A stretch of 64,000 nt of DNA from Amorphochlora amoebiformis (GCA_054601695.1 BAAHQB010000095.1:310001-374000); one strand, 5' to 3'. Positions 1-29,140 are shown, numbered from the stretch's first letter. Numbers and translations: made by a program. The notes: generated by a model not told the origin, from the sequence alone.

Positions 1-43
1 GTTAGGAATATCGTTGAGGTTAGGGTTACATATAATATATTTA

Positions 44-93
<50 letters not shown>

Positions 94-163
94 CAATACA
101 TTAAATATATACACATATATATTTACGTATGTGTATGCATGTATATATATATACATATATAGA

Positions 164-222
<59 letters not shown>

Positions 223-263
223 GTAAATATAATATATATACATATATATATATATATATGTAG
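1..263. repeat. (TA)n with short interruptions
   Basis: Simple TA microsatellite, apart from about 25 bases of unique sequence at the very start that includes TTAGGGTTA. It is the intron upstream of the first visible exon. Confidence 0.7.
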
Positions 264-12619
<12,356 letters not shown>

Positions 12620-13292
12620 ATGGTGTCTTTAGGAGGAGAATTTGGGCTAGGGTTAAACAGTTATATTCATATATATCTACATGTAGACATATATATATAT
12701 ATATACATATGGATATATATAATATGTAAAAATAAATATAGATAAATGTGTATAATATAAACATGAATATATATATATATATATATATATATGATTCAAT
12801 CACACACATATATCCCTACCCCTAATCGTAACCCTAACCCTAACCCTAACCCTAACCCTAACCCTCACCACCAACAACACGATCTGTTGTGATCAGAGAA
12901 AGCAATATAGCCCCACATGTGGAAGAGTCAATGTTCCTCTGACTAAAACTTGCTGAATAATCTGTCCTAACCCTAACCCTAATCCTAACCCTAACCCTAA
13001 CCCTAACCCTAACCCTAACCCTAACCCTAGGGATAAAGCCTCGATCGACTTAGAGTTTTTCCTCCTGAAAACATCTCCGATAACCATAAGAAAGCCCGCG
13101 TATTCCATATCATCCTTACCGAACCCTTATAAGCGCTCTCAGGGTAGGCTCTTAACCTAATGAGAATCTGAATATTCAGAGATGTAATATATATATATAG
13201 GTGTATATATATATGTATCTATATATTATATGTAAATATATATATTTACATATATATATATATATGTAATATATATACATATGTATATATAT

Positions 13293-13332
<40 letters not shown>

Positions 13333-13552
13333 GCGCATATATACATCCACATACTTATACACATACATACACACATTTATATACATACATATGTACACAC
13401 ATACATACATACATCCATATGTAAACTACATGTACAAATATATATATTTACATATACATACATATATATATATGTATATACATATATATATTCAAGATGG
13501 AGATATGGACGCGTCTCAGCGGGCTCGGAGGTAGATAAGCTGCAATTTATGC

Positions 13553-13588
<36 letters not shown>

Positions 13589-13741
13589 ATATATAATATA
13601 AATACACATGTGTACAAGTATATACAAATAGCTGTATTTATATATTTAATTACATGCGTATTACATATATATAGATATGTATATATCTACATATATATGT
13701 GTGTATAGATATATCATAAATATGTTTATTTATATGTTTAC

Positions 13742-13778
<37 letters not shown>

Positions 13779-13832
13779 TATTGACTTATATACTCATACA
13801 TATCTGCATTTAAATATGTGTACATACGTGTA

Positions 13833-13875
<43 letters not shown>

Positions 13876-13994
13876 TTGTGTACAAACCAGCTGTATTTAT
13901 ATATTTAATTACATGCGTATTACATATATATAGATATGTATATATCTACATATATATGTGTGTATAGATATATCATAAATATGTTTATTTATAT

Positions 13995-14036
<42 letters not shown>

Positions 14037-14087
14037 ACTTATATACTCATACATATCTGCATTTAAATATGTGTACATACGTGTATC

Positions 14088-14168
<81 letters not shown>

Positions 14169-14206
14169 TTGTGTACAAACCATACACATTCACATCAATA
14201 TATACA

Positions 14207-14262
<56 letters not shown>

Positions 14263-14327
14263 GTTTACTGGAGAAGGGGGTACTAGACGGAGCATCTCAC
14301 TCAGACAAAATGATGGAAATCGGAACT

Positions 14328-14401
<74 letters not shown>

Positions 14402-16010
14402 TCATATAAACATATATACATGTATATAGATATATATATATATATATGTACGTATTCATGTATAGATATCCAATCCTTTCTAACCCTAACCCTAACCCTA
14501 ATCTCTCTTTCAAAGCCCCTCTTTCGAACTCAAAACCCTAACCCTAACCCTAACCCTTACTCTAATCCAACTCATTTCAAACACCTAACCCTAACCCTAA
14601 CCTAACCCTAACTCTACTCTAACCCTAATGCTAACCTAACCCTAACCCTAACCTAATCATAATCGTAAGGATGATTGTGAGTGCCGTCCAGCAGGTTAGG
14701 GTTAGGGTCAGGGTAGGGTTCGGATTAGGGTTAGGGTTAGGGTTAGGGTTAGGGTTAGGGTTAGACTTCAGGTGGTGGTTAGGGTTTAGGATTAGGGTTA
14801 GGTTAGGGTTTGGGTTAGAGTTAGGGTCAGTTACGACCTAGATTAGAGATAGAGCAGATTATGGAAGAATCTCGCCCTCACCCCTCTAACCCTAACCCTA
14901 ACCCTAACCCTAACTAATCCTAACCCTAACTTATCCTAACCCTAACTAATCCTAACCCTAACTAACCCTAACCCTAACAAACCCTATCCCTAACCCTAAC
15001 CGTAACCCTATCCCTAACAATAGTTCTAAGCGCTTGTCATACCCTCATACTAACAATAGAGCCTTGTCTCAACCATAACTACCCCTAACATTATACCCTA
15101 ACCCTAACCCTAACCCTAACCCTAACCCTAACCCTAACCCTAACCCTAACCCCAGGCACTCGTCCACCATATTCGTGATGTTGTCTGGGATAGGCTTCTG
15201 AACCAAAACCCAAGTGGTCGTAACCCTAGGGTTAGGGTTAGGGTAGGGTTGGGGTTTACTTTTCAGACCCGAACCCTAACCCTAACCTTTTCCCTATTCC
15301 GACCTTAAAGAGCGACATTTATGATCCTACTCTAACCATAGCCCCATCTAACCCTTAGACTTACTCGGTCTCTAACCCTAACCCTAACCCTAACCCTAAC
15401 CCTAACCCTAACCCTAACAGAAGGATTCTTCTTCCCAGACTACTGTATTGCTGCTTTTGAAAGTTTAGTATATAGACGGTTACCCTAAACCCTAATCGTA
15501 ACCCTAATATCGTATCCGACAATCATCCTTTCCCTAACCCTAACCCTAACCCTAACCCTAACCCTAACCCTAACCCTAACCCTAACCCTAACCCTCTAGG
15601 ACTCTGTCAAGCTTAGATCCTGTCTTAAGGTGTCTGGAGATGTCTTGTCGGTCCCAAGCCATGTATTACCCTAACCCTAACCCTAACCCTATCCCTAACC
15701 CTAACCCTAACCCTAACCCTAAACTTAACCCCAACAGGTGTCGAAAACTAACTTCATGTATACGGAAAGCGTATGGTATGTATGCATGTGTATGCATATA
15801 CAAGTATACTTATATAAATATGTATATATATATATATATATGCATGTATATTATATATATATATATACATATATATGCATATGTACATATAGATATGGAT
15901 ATAGATCTATGTGTGTACTAGATATACATATGTATGTATAGTTATATCTATACATATATATAATATATAATATATATATATATACATATATGTGTTTTAT
16001 ACATATATAT

Positions 16011-16062
<52 letters not shown>

Positions 16063-16652
16063 TCCAGGCCACTCACTAGTACGCGAGTAATACGCATTAA
16101 CTATATAATATATATATATATATATATATATTCCAGGCCCCTCACTAGTACGAGAGTTCAAATACGCATCAACTCGCCACGTAGTCATCCTTGAACCGGA
16201 CTACACAGATCTTGTTTTTCATATCAAGATGACATTCAAACAAGGTATATATCCTCTCTGTTATTCTTAATCCTCTCTAGAAATCTCTCAAAATCTCTCA
16301 AAATCTCTCCAAATCTCTCCAAATCTCTCGAAATCTCTCGATCTCAACTAACTTGTCTGACTGTTCTAATCTGTTTCATCAATGTCTAGGGGATGTTTTT
16401 GTTTCTTTCTTCTCTAATTCTCTGGTGGGATATCTGCATTGGAGAACATGTGTGTAATATATATATATATATATATATATGTGTGTATGTATGTATGTGT
16501 GTGTTTGTGTACAATGTACATGTGTATGATATGCATATTTATAAAAATCTTTCAATTTTAATTTATCGGGTTAGGTACGGAAAAGGCGTCTAGGGCACAG
16601 GTCATTTGTGCATGCGTATATTACATATACATGATAGACACATATTTAGAAA

Positions 16653-16701
<49 letters not shown>

Positions 16702-17123
16702 ATGTGGTATGTATGTGTATGTGTGTGTGTATGTGTATGTGTATACACATGTATAATACATATATACATAATATACACACTTAGGAACATACATATACCT
16801 AATATGTACATGTACATATGTGTAGATATCCAGTTAAACATAAATGTATATGTAACATGTAGGGATACATGTACACGTGAATGCATATCAGATATGGTAT
16901 AGTGTACGTGCATCAATATGGATAGTTCGATTTGTTCTCATGTACATACGTCATAGTATACCTTGCATGATGTATAGGCTTATATATGTATACATCTGAT
17001 GTAAATTGCATATATCTCGATGCAGCCATTCTGTAGTAAAAACGTGCATATATCTAGAATAAATATATACATATATATTTATATATATATATATATGTGT
17101 GTGTGTATAATACATGTATAGTC

Positions 17124-17166
<43 letters not shown>

Positions 17167-17173
17167 ATATATG

Positions 17174-17215
<42 letters not shown>

Positions 17216-17459
17216 TTTACGTATATACTATGATATTTATATATATATATATATATACATATATATATACAAATATATATATACATATACTGTACAACTT
17301 TTACAGTTTTTTATATGCCATCGAGAAACAACAGTATCTGCGGCGGAGATTGGTACGAGGAGGAACTACGAGTGCAAATGCATCACGTCTTTCGTCAACC
17401 TCTGGTCGCAATTTATGTTCCAGCTCAATCTCAGACAGATTATGCAAGCGGATAGTTAG
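12620..17459 (+). CDS. Unrecognised 14-exon gene with telomere-repeat introns
   Basis: An ATG at 12620 opens exon 12620-12651, followed by 12897-12932, 13031-13143, 13497-13530, 14264-14329, 14670-14694, 15156-15216, 15421-15478, 15600-15662, 15738-15757, 16137-16244, 16390-16449, 16575-16600 and 17307-17459, ending TAG. Phases agree at every junction and give 284 codons plus stop. Motifs read from the exons include [61 protein letters not shown] and [15 protein letters not shown]. The protein looks soluble and mixed alpha/beta; I do not recognise the family. The last exon is open in all three frames, so an alternative donor at 16452 would give a different basic C-terminus. Introns at 14695-15155 and 15217-15420 begin with TTAGGG-type and end with CCCTAA-type arrays. 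The 3' end faces the convergent gene at 18079. Confidence 0.55.
13620..14040 (+). repeat. Direct duplication of ~115 bp in an intron
   Basis: The segment from AGCTGTATTTATATATTTAA to TTTATTTATATGTTTA at about 13631-13741 recurs nearly identically at 13889-14000. The flanking ATTGACTTATATACTCATAC island (13781 and 14034) and the ACAAACCA island (13882 and 14174) also recur, so the duplicated unit is about 255 bp. Confidence 0.85.
14695..15155 (+). repeat. Intron made of inverted telomere-like arrays
   Basis: Begins GTTAGGGTTAGGGTCAGGG immediately after exon 14670-14694, switches at about 14870-14886, and continues as CCCTAA to CCCCAG before exon 15156. It has almost no TA. The exon edges match the orientation switch. 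Confidence 0.75.
15217..15420 (+). repeat. Short intron with inverted telomere-like ends
   Basis: Begins GTCGTAACCCTAGG, then TTAGGG repeats to about 15255, then CCCTAA to AACAG before exon 15421. Confidence 0.65.
16255..16345 (+). repeat. AAATCTCTC(G) intron repeats
   Basis: About eight copies of a 10-bp word AAATCTCTCA/C/G fill the intron 16245-16389. The same word, in the same sense relative to transcription, fills the cyclophilin intron at 59390-59780. Confidence 0.85.
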
Positions 17460-18078
17460 GTGACCGTCCAAGTAGTCCATTTGAAGTTATTATCCAATTA
17501 CTAGATTATTTAGTAAGTTTGGTCGAATTCGGACTGCAGCCTGAGTCTAGTACGTAACGGGCATCTATACCTACTAAACGCTGAGTGCACTAGTATATAT
17601 TAAATACCATGATTAGACTGATACTTTTTGTAACCGAGCGAGAGGCTAATCTGATAAGCCTGGCCAGCGGTCGGTGTTGACTCTCTCTTAGATACAATCT
17701 ACATGCAGCGGCTCAGTCTACTATTAATCGCCGGAGTCTTAATCGCCGGAGTCTTAATACTAGTACTAGATATAATAGAGCTTATCCAGTATTTATCATC
17801 ATTTTCGGTAAATTCACCATAACCTAGATAACACTAGATAACATTGAAATTCAAAATTTCAGTTTTCCAACTTGACTGTTTGACCAACTGGCAGCCTAGA
17901 GCAGACCATTGAGGTTTATCATGTTAATAAGTTGAGGCACGCTAGGCACGTGCAGGCTCCAGAGGCTCCTAGGGCTCTAGCGTATCTGGAGGCTTGCTAC
18001 TGGTGCTAGCTAGCTAGGGCAGCTGCGCATCGAGGCCATGTCTGCTGGCCGGGAGAATGGATATGTTCAGAGACTTCC
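17460..18078. other. Convergent intergenic spacer, CTAG-rich, TA-poor
   Basis: Unique sequence between two converging stop codons. It contains repeated ACTAG/CTAGT palindromic words (for example around 17755-17775 and 17990-18015) and a short direct repeat of AATCGCCGGAGTCTT near 17725-17757. No ORF, tRNA or TA tract was found. The spacer at 55.57-56.82 kb has the same character. Confidence 0.6.
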
Positions 18079-18393
18079 TTACATTTGAAACTTTTCCTCA
18101 CCATTCGCCCTGGACATATATTATGGTCCAACTCATGTGTACACACACATATACATATATATAGATATATATATTATATATATATATGTACATATGTATA
18201 TGCGTGTGATCTAATATATATATATATATACATATGTATATATATATATATATACATAAAACATGTATAAATATATATGTATATACGCATTTATATGTAC
18301 AACACATATATGTGTAATAACACATACACTTGAACACATACAATATATACATGCATACAAATATATATATATATATATAATATGTACATACAG

Positions 18394-18440
<47 letters not shown>

Positions 18441-18815
18441 GAAGATTGATATGATTATAATTTCACTTACGAAGCACAAATCATTATCTCGGCGGCGACC
18501 TGGTTGATCTGGGCACTGTATATGTGTATATGTATTTATTAGGGGTATCTATACGTGTGTGTAAATGTTTTTCATTTTATTTTTTATTATGTGTAATGTG
18601 CACATACCTATATCTCTGTGTGTGAACATGCTAATTATTATATAAATATATGTGTAATTCTGTACATTATTGACATGTATATAAGAAAGGTGTTCATAGA
18701 TATATATTCATATATATATATATATATACATATATATTATATATATATATATATATATGTATATATTTATATATATATATATATATATGTATAATATTCA
18801 CATGTGTATATGTAT

Positions 18816-18853
<38 letters not shown>

Positions 18854-18923
18854 ATATATGAAATGCTTTGATTAAAGATACTAATCATTGCCTACATCTA
18901 ATGTGAGTTTTACATGTTTTACA

Positions 18924-18956
<33 letters not shown>

Positions 18957-19130
18957 TCAATTATTTCATGTAGTGTAATATAGAAAACTGATGTATGTTA
19001 CAATCAATTGAATTTGCATGCATTTACAAATGCACGTAATCGAAGTTACTATCCAGATAAATTACATTCATTCTCAATTTACTCTACAGATGTATACATG
19101 CATCTAAATAATCATTCATGGATATGATAT

Positions 19131-19176
<46 letters not shown>

Positions 19177-19316
19177 TATATATATATATATATCTATACT
19201 ATTATATACCTATCCTTTCCATACTCCTTCGAGACGGCGCCCAGAACCTCTTCGCACTGAAGATCTTTATAAGCCTATATATACATATATCTTTGTAAAT
19301 ATACATACAAATATAA

Positions 19317-19351
<35 letters not shown>

Positions 19352-19777
19352 CATAGATATGTTGTAAATCTTCACATTCGACGCTTTTATAAACCGTATT
19401 GTATAATATATAAACGCATATTTAAGTAAATATATATTTCGCACATATATATATATATACATATATGTATATATATATATATACATTATGTTGAGTGGAT
19501 ATACTATGTGCATTCATATATATATATATATACTCATGTATATATATATATATATATATAGGTATATATATATGTAAACATATATATATATATATATATA
19601 TGCATATAGTTAGTGATATCTCGTTGACCACTGTATTCCCATACAAGAGCGCCCCATATGTATATACATATATATATATATATATACATACACAGAAATT
19701 GATATCTTGAATGTATCTGTTTATGTAATGTATGCAAATACACACACACATATTTACATATATTATATTATATATTG

Positions 19778-19830
<53 letters not shown>

Positions 19831-20035
19831 CCTCCTTCACGACTGTATCCCGATACAAGAGCGTTCCGAGACACAGTAAGAGATTCAGTTTCTAAGAATC
19901 ATATACATATATATATATATATGTACATATATACACATACATACATATATACATATATACAAATATCGTTATATCCACATGTACATGTACGGATATTTTA
20001 TAAAAATCTTTGGATATATGTATAGGCATATCAAT

Positions 20036-20068
<33 letters not shown>

Positions 20069-20399
20069 CGTATATTTATATCTATATATATATATAATAT
20101 ATAAACATATATAATGTAAAATTTGAAGTCATTTGTCAGGTTAATGTCGCTGAAACTATCAAGAAACATAGACCTACATAGGTATGCAGAAATCATACAT
20201 GAGTATGCAAAAGCATAAGTGAATGTAGACACATATATGCATAAATATGTCAATTTTTATACCCACACAAACACGCACACACACATACACATATGTATAT
20301 AATTGAAAATAGATTACATGGATAAAACACAGATTTTATATCTATTTATGCATACATATGTACCGTGAATCCATCTATCTATCTATACATAGCATGTTC

Positions 20400-20431
<32 letters not shown>

Positions 20432-20568
20432 TTATTCATAAGCATGTCATGTTGACTTACAAGTTTGGCATCGCCGGCCCCATCGAGCATGCTGGAGACA
20501 CAAGATAGACTCCGAACCTAGTTATATATATATATATATGTTGAAGATATGGCTGTGGATTATGTATA

Positions 20569-20611
<43 letters not shown>

Positions 20612-20668
20612 ATGAAAATATGTTTAATACATATATGTATTTACATATATATATATATATATAAAAAT

Positions 20669-20726
<58 letters not shown>

Positions 20727-21702
20727 ATATATGTGCGTGCATATTTGAGTGTAAAATGAACTAAATAGATGTGCGTATATGTGCGTATACCTGAAATGTA
20801 TATATATATATATATATATATATAGGGTTCATTCTGCATCATATATACATTAACTACGCCTTATACCTTTTACACACCCCTCTATAAACAAACACACATA
20901 CATACATACATACATATACGCCCAATATATTGCGCAATTTAAAATATTTTACACACTTTTTCGGCCGAGGTATCTTTTACGAAGCGTAGGGAAACACAGA
21001 GATTGGCAAGAAGGGTCACAATGGTGCTCCTATATAGTATATATATATATGTATATATATTTACAAATATAGCATATATTATAATTATCTATGCAAACAT
21101 ATGTACATATATGTAATATATCGATATATGTATCATACTTAAATAACCTTAAATTCTTATCTTCCTCCTCCACTAAGTCCTCCAGCGCATCCAACACCTG
21201 ATCAAAGTCAAGATATCACAACAGCACATCCAACATACCACCAGAAGCATTTCGAAAAATAAGCAAAATACAACCAGCATATCACATCAGAACCGACTCT
21301 CCATCAAACTTCCAATACATCAAAAATAAAATATCATGACAACAGGCCTACAATCCGTCTAAACTTAAAAGATACCAAAAACAAATACCACCAACCCCCA
21401 CTGCTGACTCAAATATATATCGCGAACTTATCATTGGAATTTATCTTTCTCGAAACTTACAGCTTCCACTTGGCTCATGAGCGACATCGCAAGCCGACGC
21501 GTCCCGAAGAGGTTTACAAGACAGCGGAGAGCCTACGGGAAACACTTAGTTAGGGACTACGTTTGGATATGGGTTTTTTTTGAGCTAGAGAGGGGGATAG
21601 GGCTGAGGTTGGGATTACGGTTAGGATGTATGAGGGTTAGGGTAAGATATGTATATATATATATATATATATACATGTATATATGTATTTTCTGGATATT
21701 GA

Positions 21703-21734
<32 letters not shown>

Positions 21735-21748
21735 GTGTATATATTTAC

Positions 21749-21789
<41 letters not shown>

Positions 21790-21864
21790 TATAAATATAT
21801 ATAAATATATTATATATATATATATGTGTGTTATATTTCTCTATATATATATATATATATATAT

Positions 21865-21905
<41 letters not shown>

Positions 21906-21978
21906 TGAGAGGGTCAGGGTTAGGGTTACGAGAAGCTTGTGGACAGGTTTTTTGGCGGTTTTGGCTATGTCAAGGAAG

Positions 21979-22024
<46 letters not shown>

Positions 22025-22093
22025 CATCACGCATTTAAAAATAGTAATAATAATAATCATAATAATAATAATGACAAGAATGATAATTTACAG

Positions 22094-22134
<41 letters not shown>

Positions 22135-22155
22135 ACATATGTATATATACATATA

Positions 22156-22214
<59 letters not shown>

Positions 22215-22320
22215 CATGTAAGTAAATACTATAGAATCAGAAGATATGTTCCTATCCCTATTTGAAATTCGATTATATGTTTTCATTCAATAGTATTACA
22301 TATTACATATATGTATATAC

Positions 22321-22396
<76 letters not shown>

Positions 22397-22526
22397 GATA
22401 CCATTCTCCACACAGCTGCTAGAGAGAGGTGAGAGTTTGAGATGAACTTATTATGTATCAATGAAAAAAAATATATATGTGTGTGTAGTGTAAGGGCACG
22501 GGTATTAACACATATGTATTAATGTA

Positions 22527-22568
<42 letters not shown>

Positions 22569-22661
22569 AGCCAAACCCTAACCCTTGTGTACACAGATAA
22601 GGGACTCTCTTAATATATATATATATATGTATATATGTATATATTATTTATTTACATATTA

Positions 22662-22695
<34 letters not shown>

Positions 22696-22732
22696 CATAC
22701 CACACACACTTACACACACAACACACACACTT

Positions 22733-22767
<35 letters not shown>

Positions 22768-22845
22768 AATGTATATTTATATACGTACACAGATAGAGGG
22801 CTCTCCTTCCCCTCTTTCTTAGCAGCTGCAAGGATCCTCTCCTAT

Positions 22846-22888
<43 letters not shown>

Positions 22889-22923
22889 ATATATATATGT
22901 ATATATATGTATATATGTTTATG

Positions 22924-22976
<53 letters not shown>

Positions 22977-23188
22977 AATATATAAACGCGTATTATGCAT
23001 GAATGCATGTTCTAACGACGGTCTAACAGTTCCTCGTAATTAACGAGCTAGAGGTTCCGCGTTAGCTACACATGCTGTAACACTATATATATATATATAT
23101 ATGTATGAATATGTATATATATATATATATTCCTAATATATGTAAAAAATTATATTAATATACTTATATCTATTTATATATGTATATC

Positions 23189-23233
<45 letters not shown>

Positions 23234-23438
23234 TTATGTATATAGACGTATTTACGCACGTATATTAAAGTACACCTTGATTCATCCTGTATATTATATA
23301 AATATACCTTGATATTCTTGGTGGCATCATATGTATAATATATTCATAATATGTATATATATATATATATATATATTCATAATATATATATATATATATA
23401 TATACTACCTACACAGACACACAAAAACACACACACAC

Positions 23439-23505
<67 letters not shown>

Positions 23506-23583
23506 TGCATTTACCACGCACATTATGTAAGTATATCTTGATAATCTTGGTGGCATCAAATACATACATATATATATATTCAT

Positions 23584-23624
<41 letters not shown>

Positions 23625-23657
23625 CATACATATATATATACCCATATAATATATAAT

Positions 23658-23700
<43 letters not shown>

Positions 23701-23972
23701 TGTACCTTGATAATCTTAGTGGCACCAGGATGACAGGTTGCAGCACGCATAAGATGTAGGCCCCACATACACTACATACATGTATGTATATATGCATGTG
23801 TATGTATATATATATATATATATGTGTATACATACATACACATGTATGTACATACATACATATGTATATATGTATGTGTGTATATATGTATATATGTGTA
23901 CGTGTATGGTTGGCGTTATCGTGTATGTACACATACATACAAGTGATTAGGCATATTTACACTTTCATATGC

Positions 23973-24010
<38 letters not shown>

Positions 24011-24017
24011 TATAAAC

Positions 24018-24071
<54 letters not shown>

Positions 24072-24124
24072 GGTCATACTACATAAGTGGTTAGAGTTAT
24101 GAATCCTTATCTGTATATATTATC

Positions 24125-24174
<50 letters not shown>

Positions 24175-24256
24175 TATATGTAGATAAATGACCTTAATAT
24201 ATGTATATATATATATATATGTATATATGGATGCGTACAAACATGTATACGTATGT

Positions 24257-24299
<43 letters not shown>

Positions 24300-24427
24300 T
24301 ATATATATATAATATATGTATATATATATATATGCATGTATATATATATATATATAATATATAAGTCGTTAGGTCTAGGAACCTTCCCGCCCGGCCATTT
24401 GCAGAGTCTGGTGAGAATATCGATCTA

Positions 24428-24473
<46 letters not shown>

Positions 24474-24502
24474 CACACATACATACACACACATATAATA
24501 TA

Positions 24503-24585
<83 letters not shown>

Positions 24586-24718
24586 GTAATATATATGTAG
24601 GTACATGTATACATACTGTTCTCCCTTTTCCAATAGGAATATTGCCTAGAATTGGTAAGGGTATGACTATACCCAATTATATACATAATATACGGAATAT
24701 ATATTCATATATATATAT

Positions 24719-24750
<32 letters not shown>

Positions 24751-24785
24751 ATATATATATATGTTTTATATACACACACACACAC

Positions 24786-24881
<96 letters not shown>

Positions 24882-24953
24882 CACATATATACACACATAT
24901 ATTCTTGTTACAGTCGTAATACCTGGAAGTTGGTAAGAACTAAAATGCCAAAT

Positions 24954-24986
<33 letters not shown>

Positions 24987-25060
24987 CCATATATCTAATG
25001 TGGTCATTTTTTCGATACTCATAATACCTGGAAGATACGGTCAGTATACAGATTATACAT

Positions 25061-25105
<45 letters not shown>

Positions 25106-25285
25106 GTATGGTTGTTTTTCCTGTGACAATATCTGGAAGTTGGAAAGGGATTACTACGTCAGTTTATATATAATATATATATATATATACATATCCATAC
25201 ATCTAATGTGATCATTTTCCAATACTTGTATCACCTCGATGTTGGTTCTACTGTGTCAGATTATATTTGTATATACACAATACAC

Positions 25286-25326
<41 letters not shown>

Positions 25327-25377
25327 CGTATATATATACGTATATATATATATGTATATATAATTATAGTATACCTG

Positions 25378-25442
<65 letters not shown>

Positions 25443-25563
25443 ATATAATTATAATATACCTGGAAGTTGGTAAGGGTACTGCTATGCCAGAAGCCTCTAT
25501 CCCTGAGGATCCTGGAATATATATATACATATACATATATATATATATATAAATACATGTGTG

Positions 25564-25601
<38 letters not shown>

Positions 25602-25666
25602 TATACATCTAAATAATAGAAAAAAGGTAAGGACTAGATTTGGCTTGGGATTAGTGTAAATGTGTG

Positions 25667-25712
<46 letters not shown>

Positions 25713-25742
25713 TATATATATATTATATACATATATAATTTC

Positions 25743-25789
<47 letters not shown>

Positions 25790-25809
25790 AAATACAAGTG
25801 TGCGCGTGC

Positions 25810-25845
<36 letters not shown>

Positions 25846-25908
25846 TGTATGTATATACATATATGAATGGGAGTAGGTATATATCCTTGGATAAGGCCGG
25901 TATTTTCC

Positions 25909-25951
<43 letters not shown>

Positions 25952-26290
25952 GATTAGGTAAAAATACCTTTGGATAGGGCCGGTAATTTCCTTCATCTCT
26001 TGGACTGTGAGGGCACAGGAAGATATCTGATAAGCAAATACAAACGTACGAGTATATCGAACTACATTTATTACGAAAAATGAACGTGTACGAGTATACA
26101 CATGTGCACAACATATGATCCACACACACACACACATGTATATATATATATATATATATTATACCCATGACACAAGATTTATATATATATATATATATAT
26201 GTATATTTATATATATATATATATATATATATGATCACATAAGTTTAAATATATTGACATATATATTAATATAAATATATACATGAATAT

Positions 26291-26338
<48 letters not shown>

Positions 26339-26427
26339 CTTATAAATGTAACAAGTATACGTACTTTTACATAAATACGGATGCTGTAGCCCACTCTTGA
26401 AATCAGAGTTGTGGTGTCAATCAGTCA

Positions 26428-26460
<33 letters not shown>

Positions 26461-26719
26461 ATATATATATATATATATATACCTTTTCATTTTGGTCGCC
26501 TAAGAGCTTAGACTGTGCTTGCTTCAGCTTAGGAATAACCTGTTTACCATCCAACAAGAATATTTTCATCATTTCCAGGCATCAAACACAAACCTTTGAA
26601 AATCCTCTCGATTTACAGTATTCTAGGATACTTGGATATCATATACACCATCTATATATCCATACATATAAATCTTTATATATTTACAAACACATATACA
26701 CACATAGTCACACACCCAT

Positions 26720-26789
<70 letters not shown>

Positions 26790-26807
26790 ATATATATATG
26801 TAAGTAT

Positions 26808-26839
<32 letters not shown>

Positions 26840-27055
26840 TTAAATATAATGCATAACATGAAAACAGAACGACACCGAGACATACCAAGAGGATTCGCAA
26901 AATTGAAATGATGTGTGTCGTAACTAAGGAAATAGACAAGAAAAAAAACCTTATCGAGATCTAGCTTGCTGTATCTCGTCAGGCTGGGCGCGAGTGGGAT
27001 ATTCTATAGTATTTATATCCGTTTATTTCCAGTAGGTAATACATATGTAGATGTA

Positions 27056-27093
<38 letters not shown>

Positions 27094-27660
27094 ATGTAAA
27101 TATGTATATATATATTTATATTTATAATATGCATGAGCGACATATATTTCACATAATAGATGTACATATGTGTATATATATATATATATATTTATAGACT
27201 AGATGTACATATGTATATATATATGTATATATATATATATATAATATATTTATAGATTTAACTACATATGTATATATACATACCAATAGATTTAACTATA
27301 TTTATTATACACACATATATATATATATATGTATATTTATATTTATATTCAATATATACTTCTTCACATTTAGATATATACACAAACAAATACTTTGTAA
27401 GGACTGGATGGCTCCTGACCAGAAGCCTTAGCAATAGCAGCCTCAACCTAGTGGAAACAAAAATGTATCAAAGGACACGTTTAGACTGTGCAAACTCGAG
27501 CCTTCTTCGAGAGCATTTATAAAAAAGAAACGAAAGGAATAAGGGGACTCGAACTATTATAAATGGATATTTTAGAATCGTTATATGTATACATATACAT
27601 ATATATTATATATGTATATATAAGTATGTATATACACGTATATAAATATAATATATAATA

Positions 27661-27700
<40 letters not shown>

Positions 27701-27733
27701 TATAATACATACATATATACATATATACAACCG

Positions 27734-27792
<59 letters not shown>

Positions 27793-27968
27793 ATATCCGA
27801 ATTTACCATTCCAGTGAGTGCTTCCGGTTTTGCACCCTTCATTTCATCGATCAGTTCTGTGCCCAAGTATGCATGGAACGTAGGCATGGACTTAACAAAT
27901 ATCATCGGGAAAAAAAATTAGAACATGAGGCTGAGTGGGGTAGGTTGACTAAGTGGACTGGGTATATG

Positions 27969-28011
<43 letters not shown>

Positions 28012-28047
28012 GTGCATATAAAATGCATAATTCAGTTGTGCATACAT

Positions 28048-28086
<39 letters not shown>

Positions 28087-28090
28087 GGAT

Positions 28091-28135
<45 letters not shown>

Positions 28136-28216
28136 TATTTATACACACACATATATATATATAAATATAATATATATATATATATATATATTGTATACAT
28201 ATGTATACATATATAT

Positions 28217-28280
<64 letters not shown>

Positions 28281-28289
28281 TATATATTG

Positions 28290-28337
<48 letters not shown>

Positions 28338-28591
28338 GCACACATATATATATATATATATGTATAGAAACATAAATTATCATATCTTGTTTTGTCTTTT
28401 CACATCTAGAGTTTTGAGCATACCCTGACCCCGAGATTGGTCGAAAGCGGCTTGGTTGTGTCAACGTTAACCTATTAGGGTGGTTGGGGATTGGACGGCA
28501 AGGTGTAGATGGTGGAAAGTCTAGGAAATACTATATGTATTGTGCAAACATATGTGTATGACTAATTACACACTCTATTTTTGTACATATG

Positions 28592-28676
<85 letters not shown>

Positions 28677-28970
28677 CTTCAATATTAATTCACAAATATT
28701 TGATTTTATTTATATATACAAAATAAGTATTTAAAAGCATATATTTATATACATATATATACATATATATACATACATATTACATATGCATGCCTAAATA
28801 TGAAAATGAATACATATTTACATGAAAATATGTTAAAATGTAATTTAAGTAAGATTTTATACATGATAAATAAAAACGGATACTATAATTCCATATTTAT
28901 ATATTATGTATATATATATATATATATATAGATATATATAGATGTAAAGTTATATTATATAATATATATA

Positions 28971-29019
<49 letters not shown>

Positions 29020-29097
29020 GTATATATATATATATATATATATAATATATGTCTACCTGTATTTATACACACACACACACACATATATGTATATATA

Positions 29098-29140
<43 letters not shown>

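Noticed and set aside
14-226. Long open frames coding Tyr-Ile (YIYIYI) repeats throughout the window
   Set aside because: They are translations of (TA)n in frames that avoid stops; no family resembles them and they occur on both strands over the same DNA.
21930-21978. RNA-recognition-motif fragment (GFGYV) on the + strand
   Set aside because: Only about ten residues match, and the - strand of the same island gives a phase-consistent exon of the PUL domain.
24070-24110. Possible exon IRIHNSNHL on the - strand
   Set aside because: Its phase is incompatible with the flanking exons of the thioredoxin-PUL gene, which join directly.
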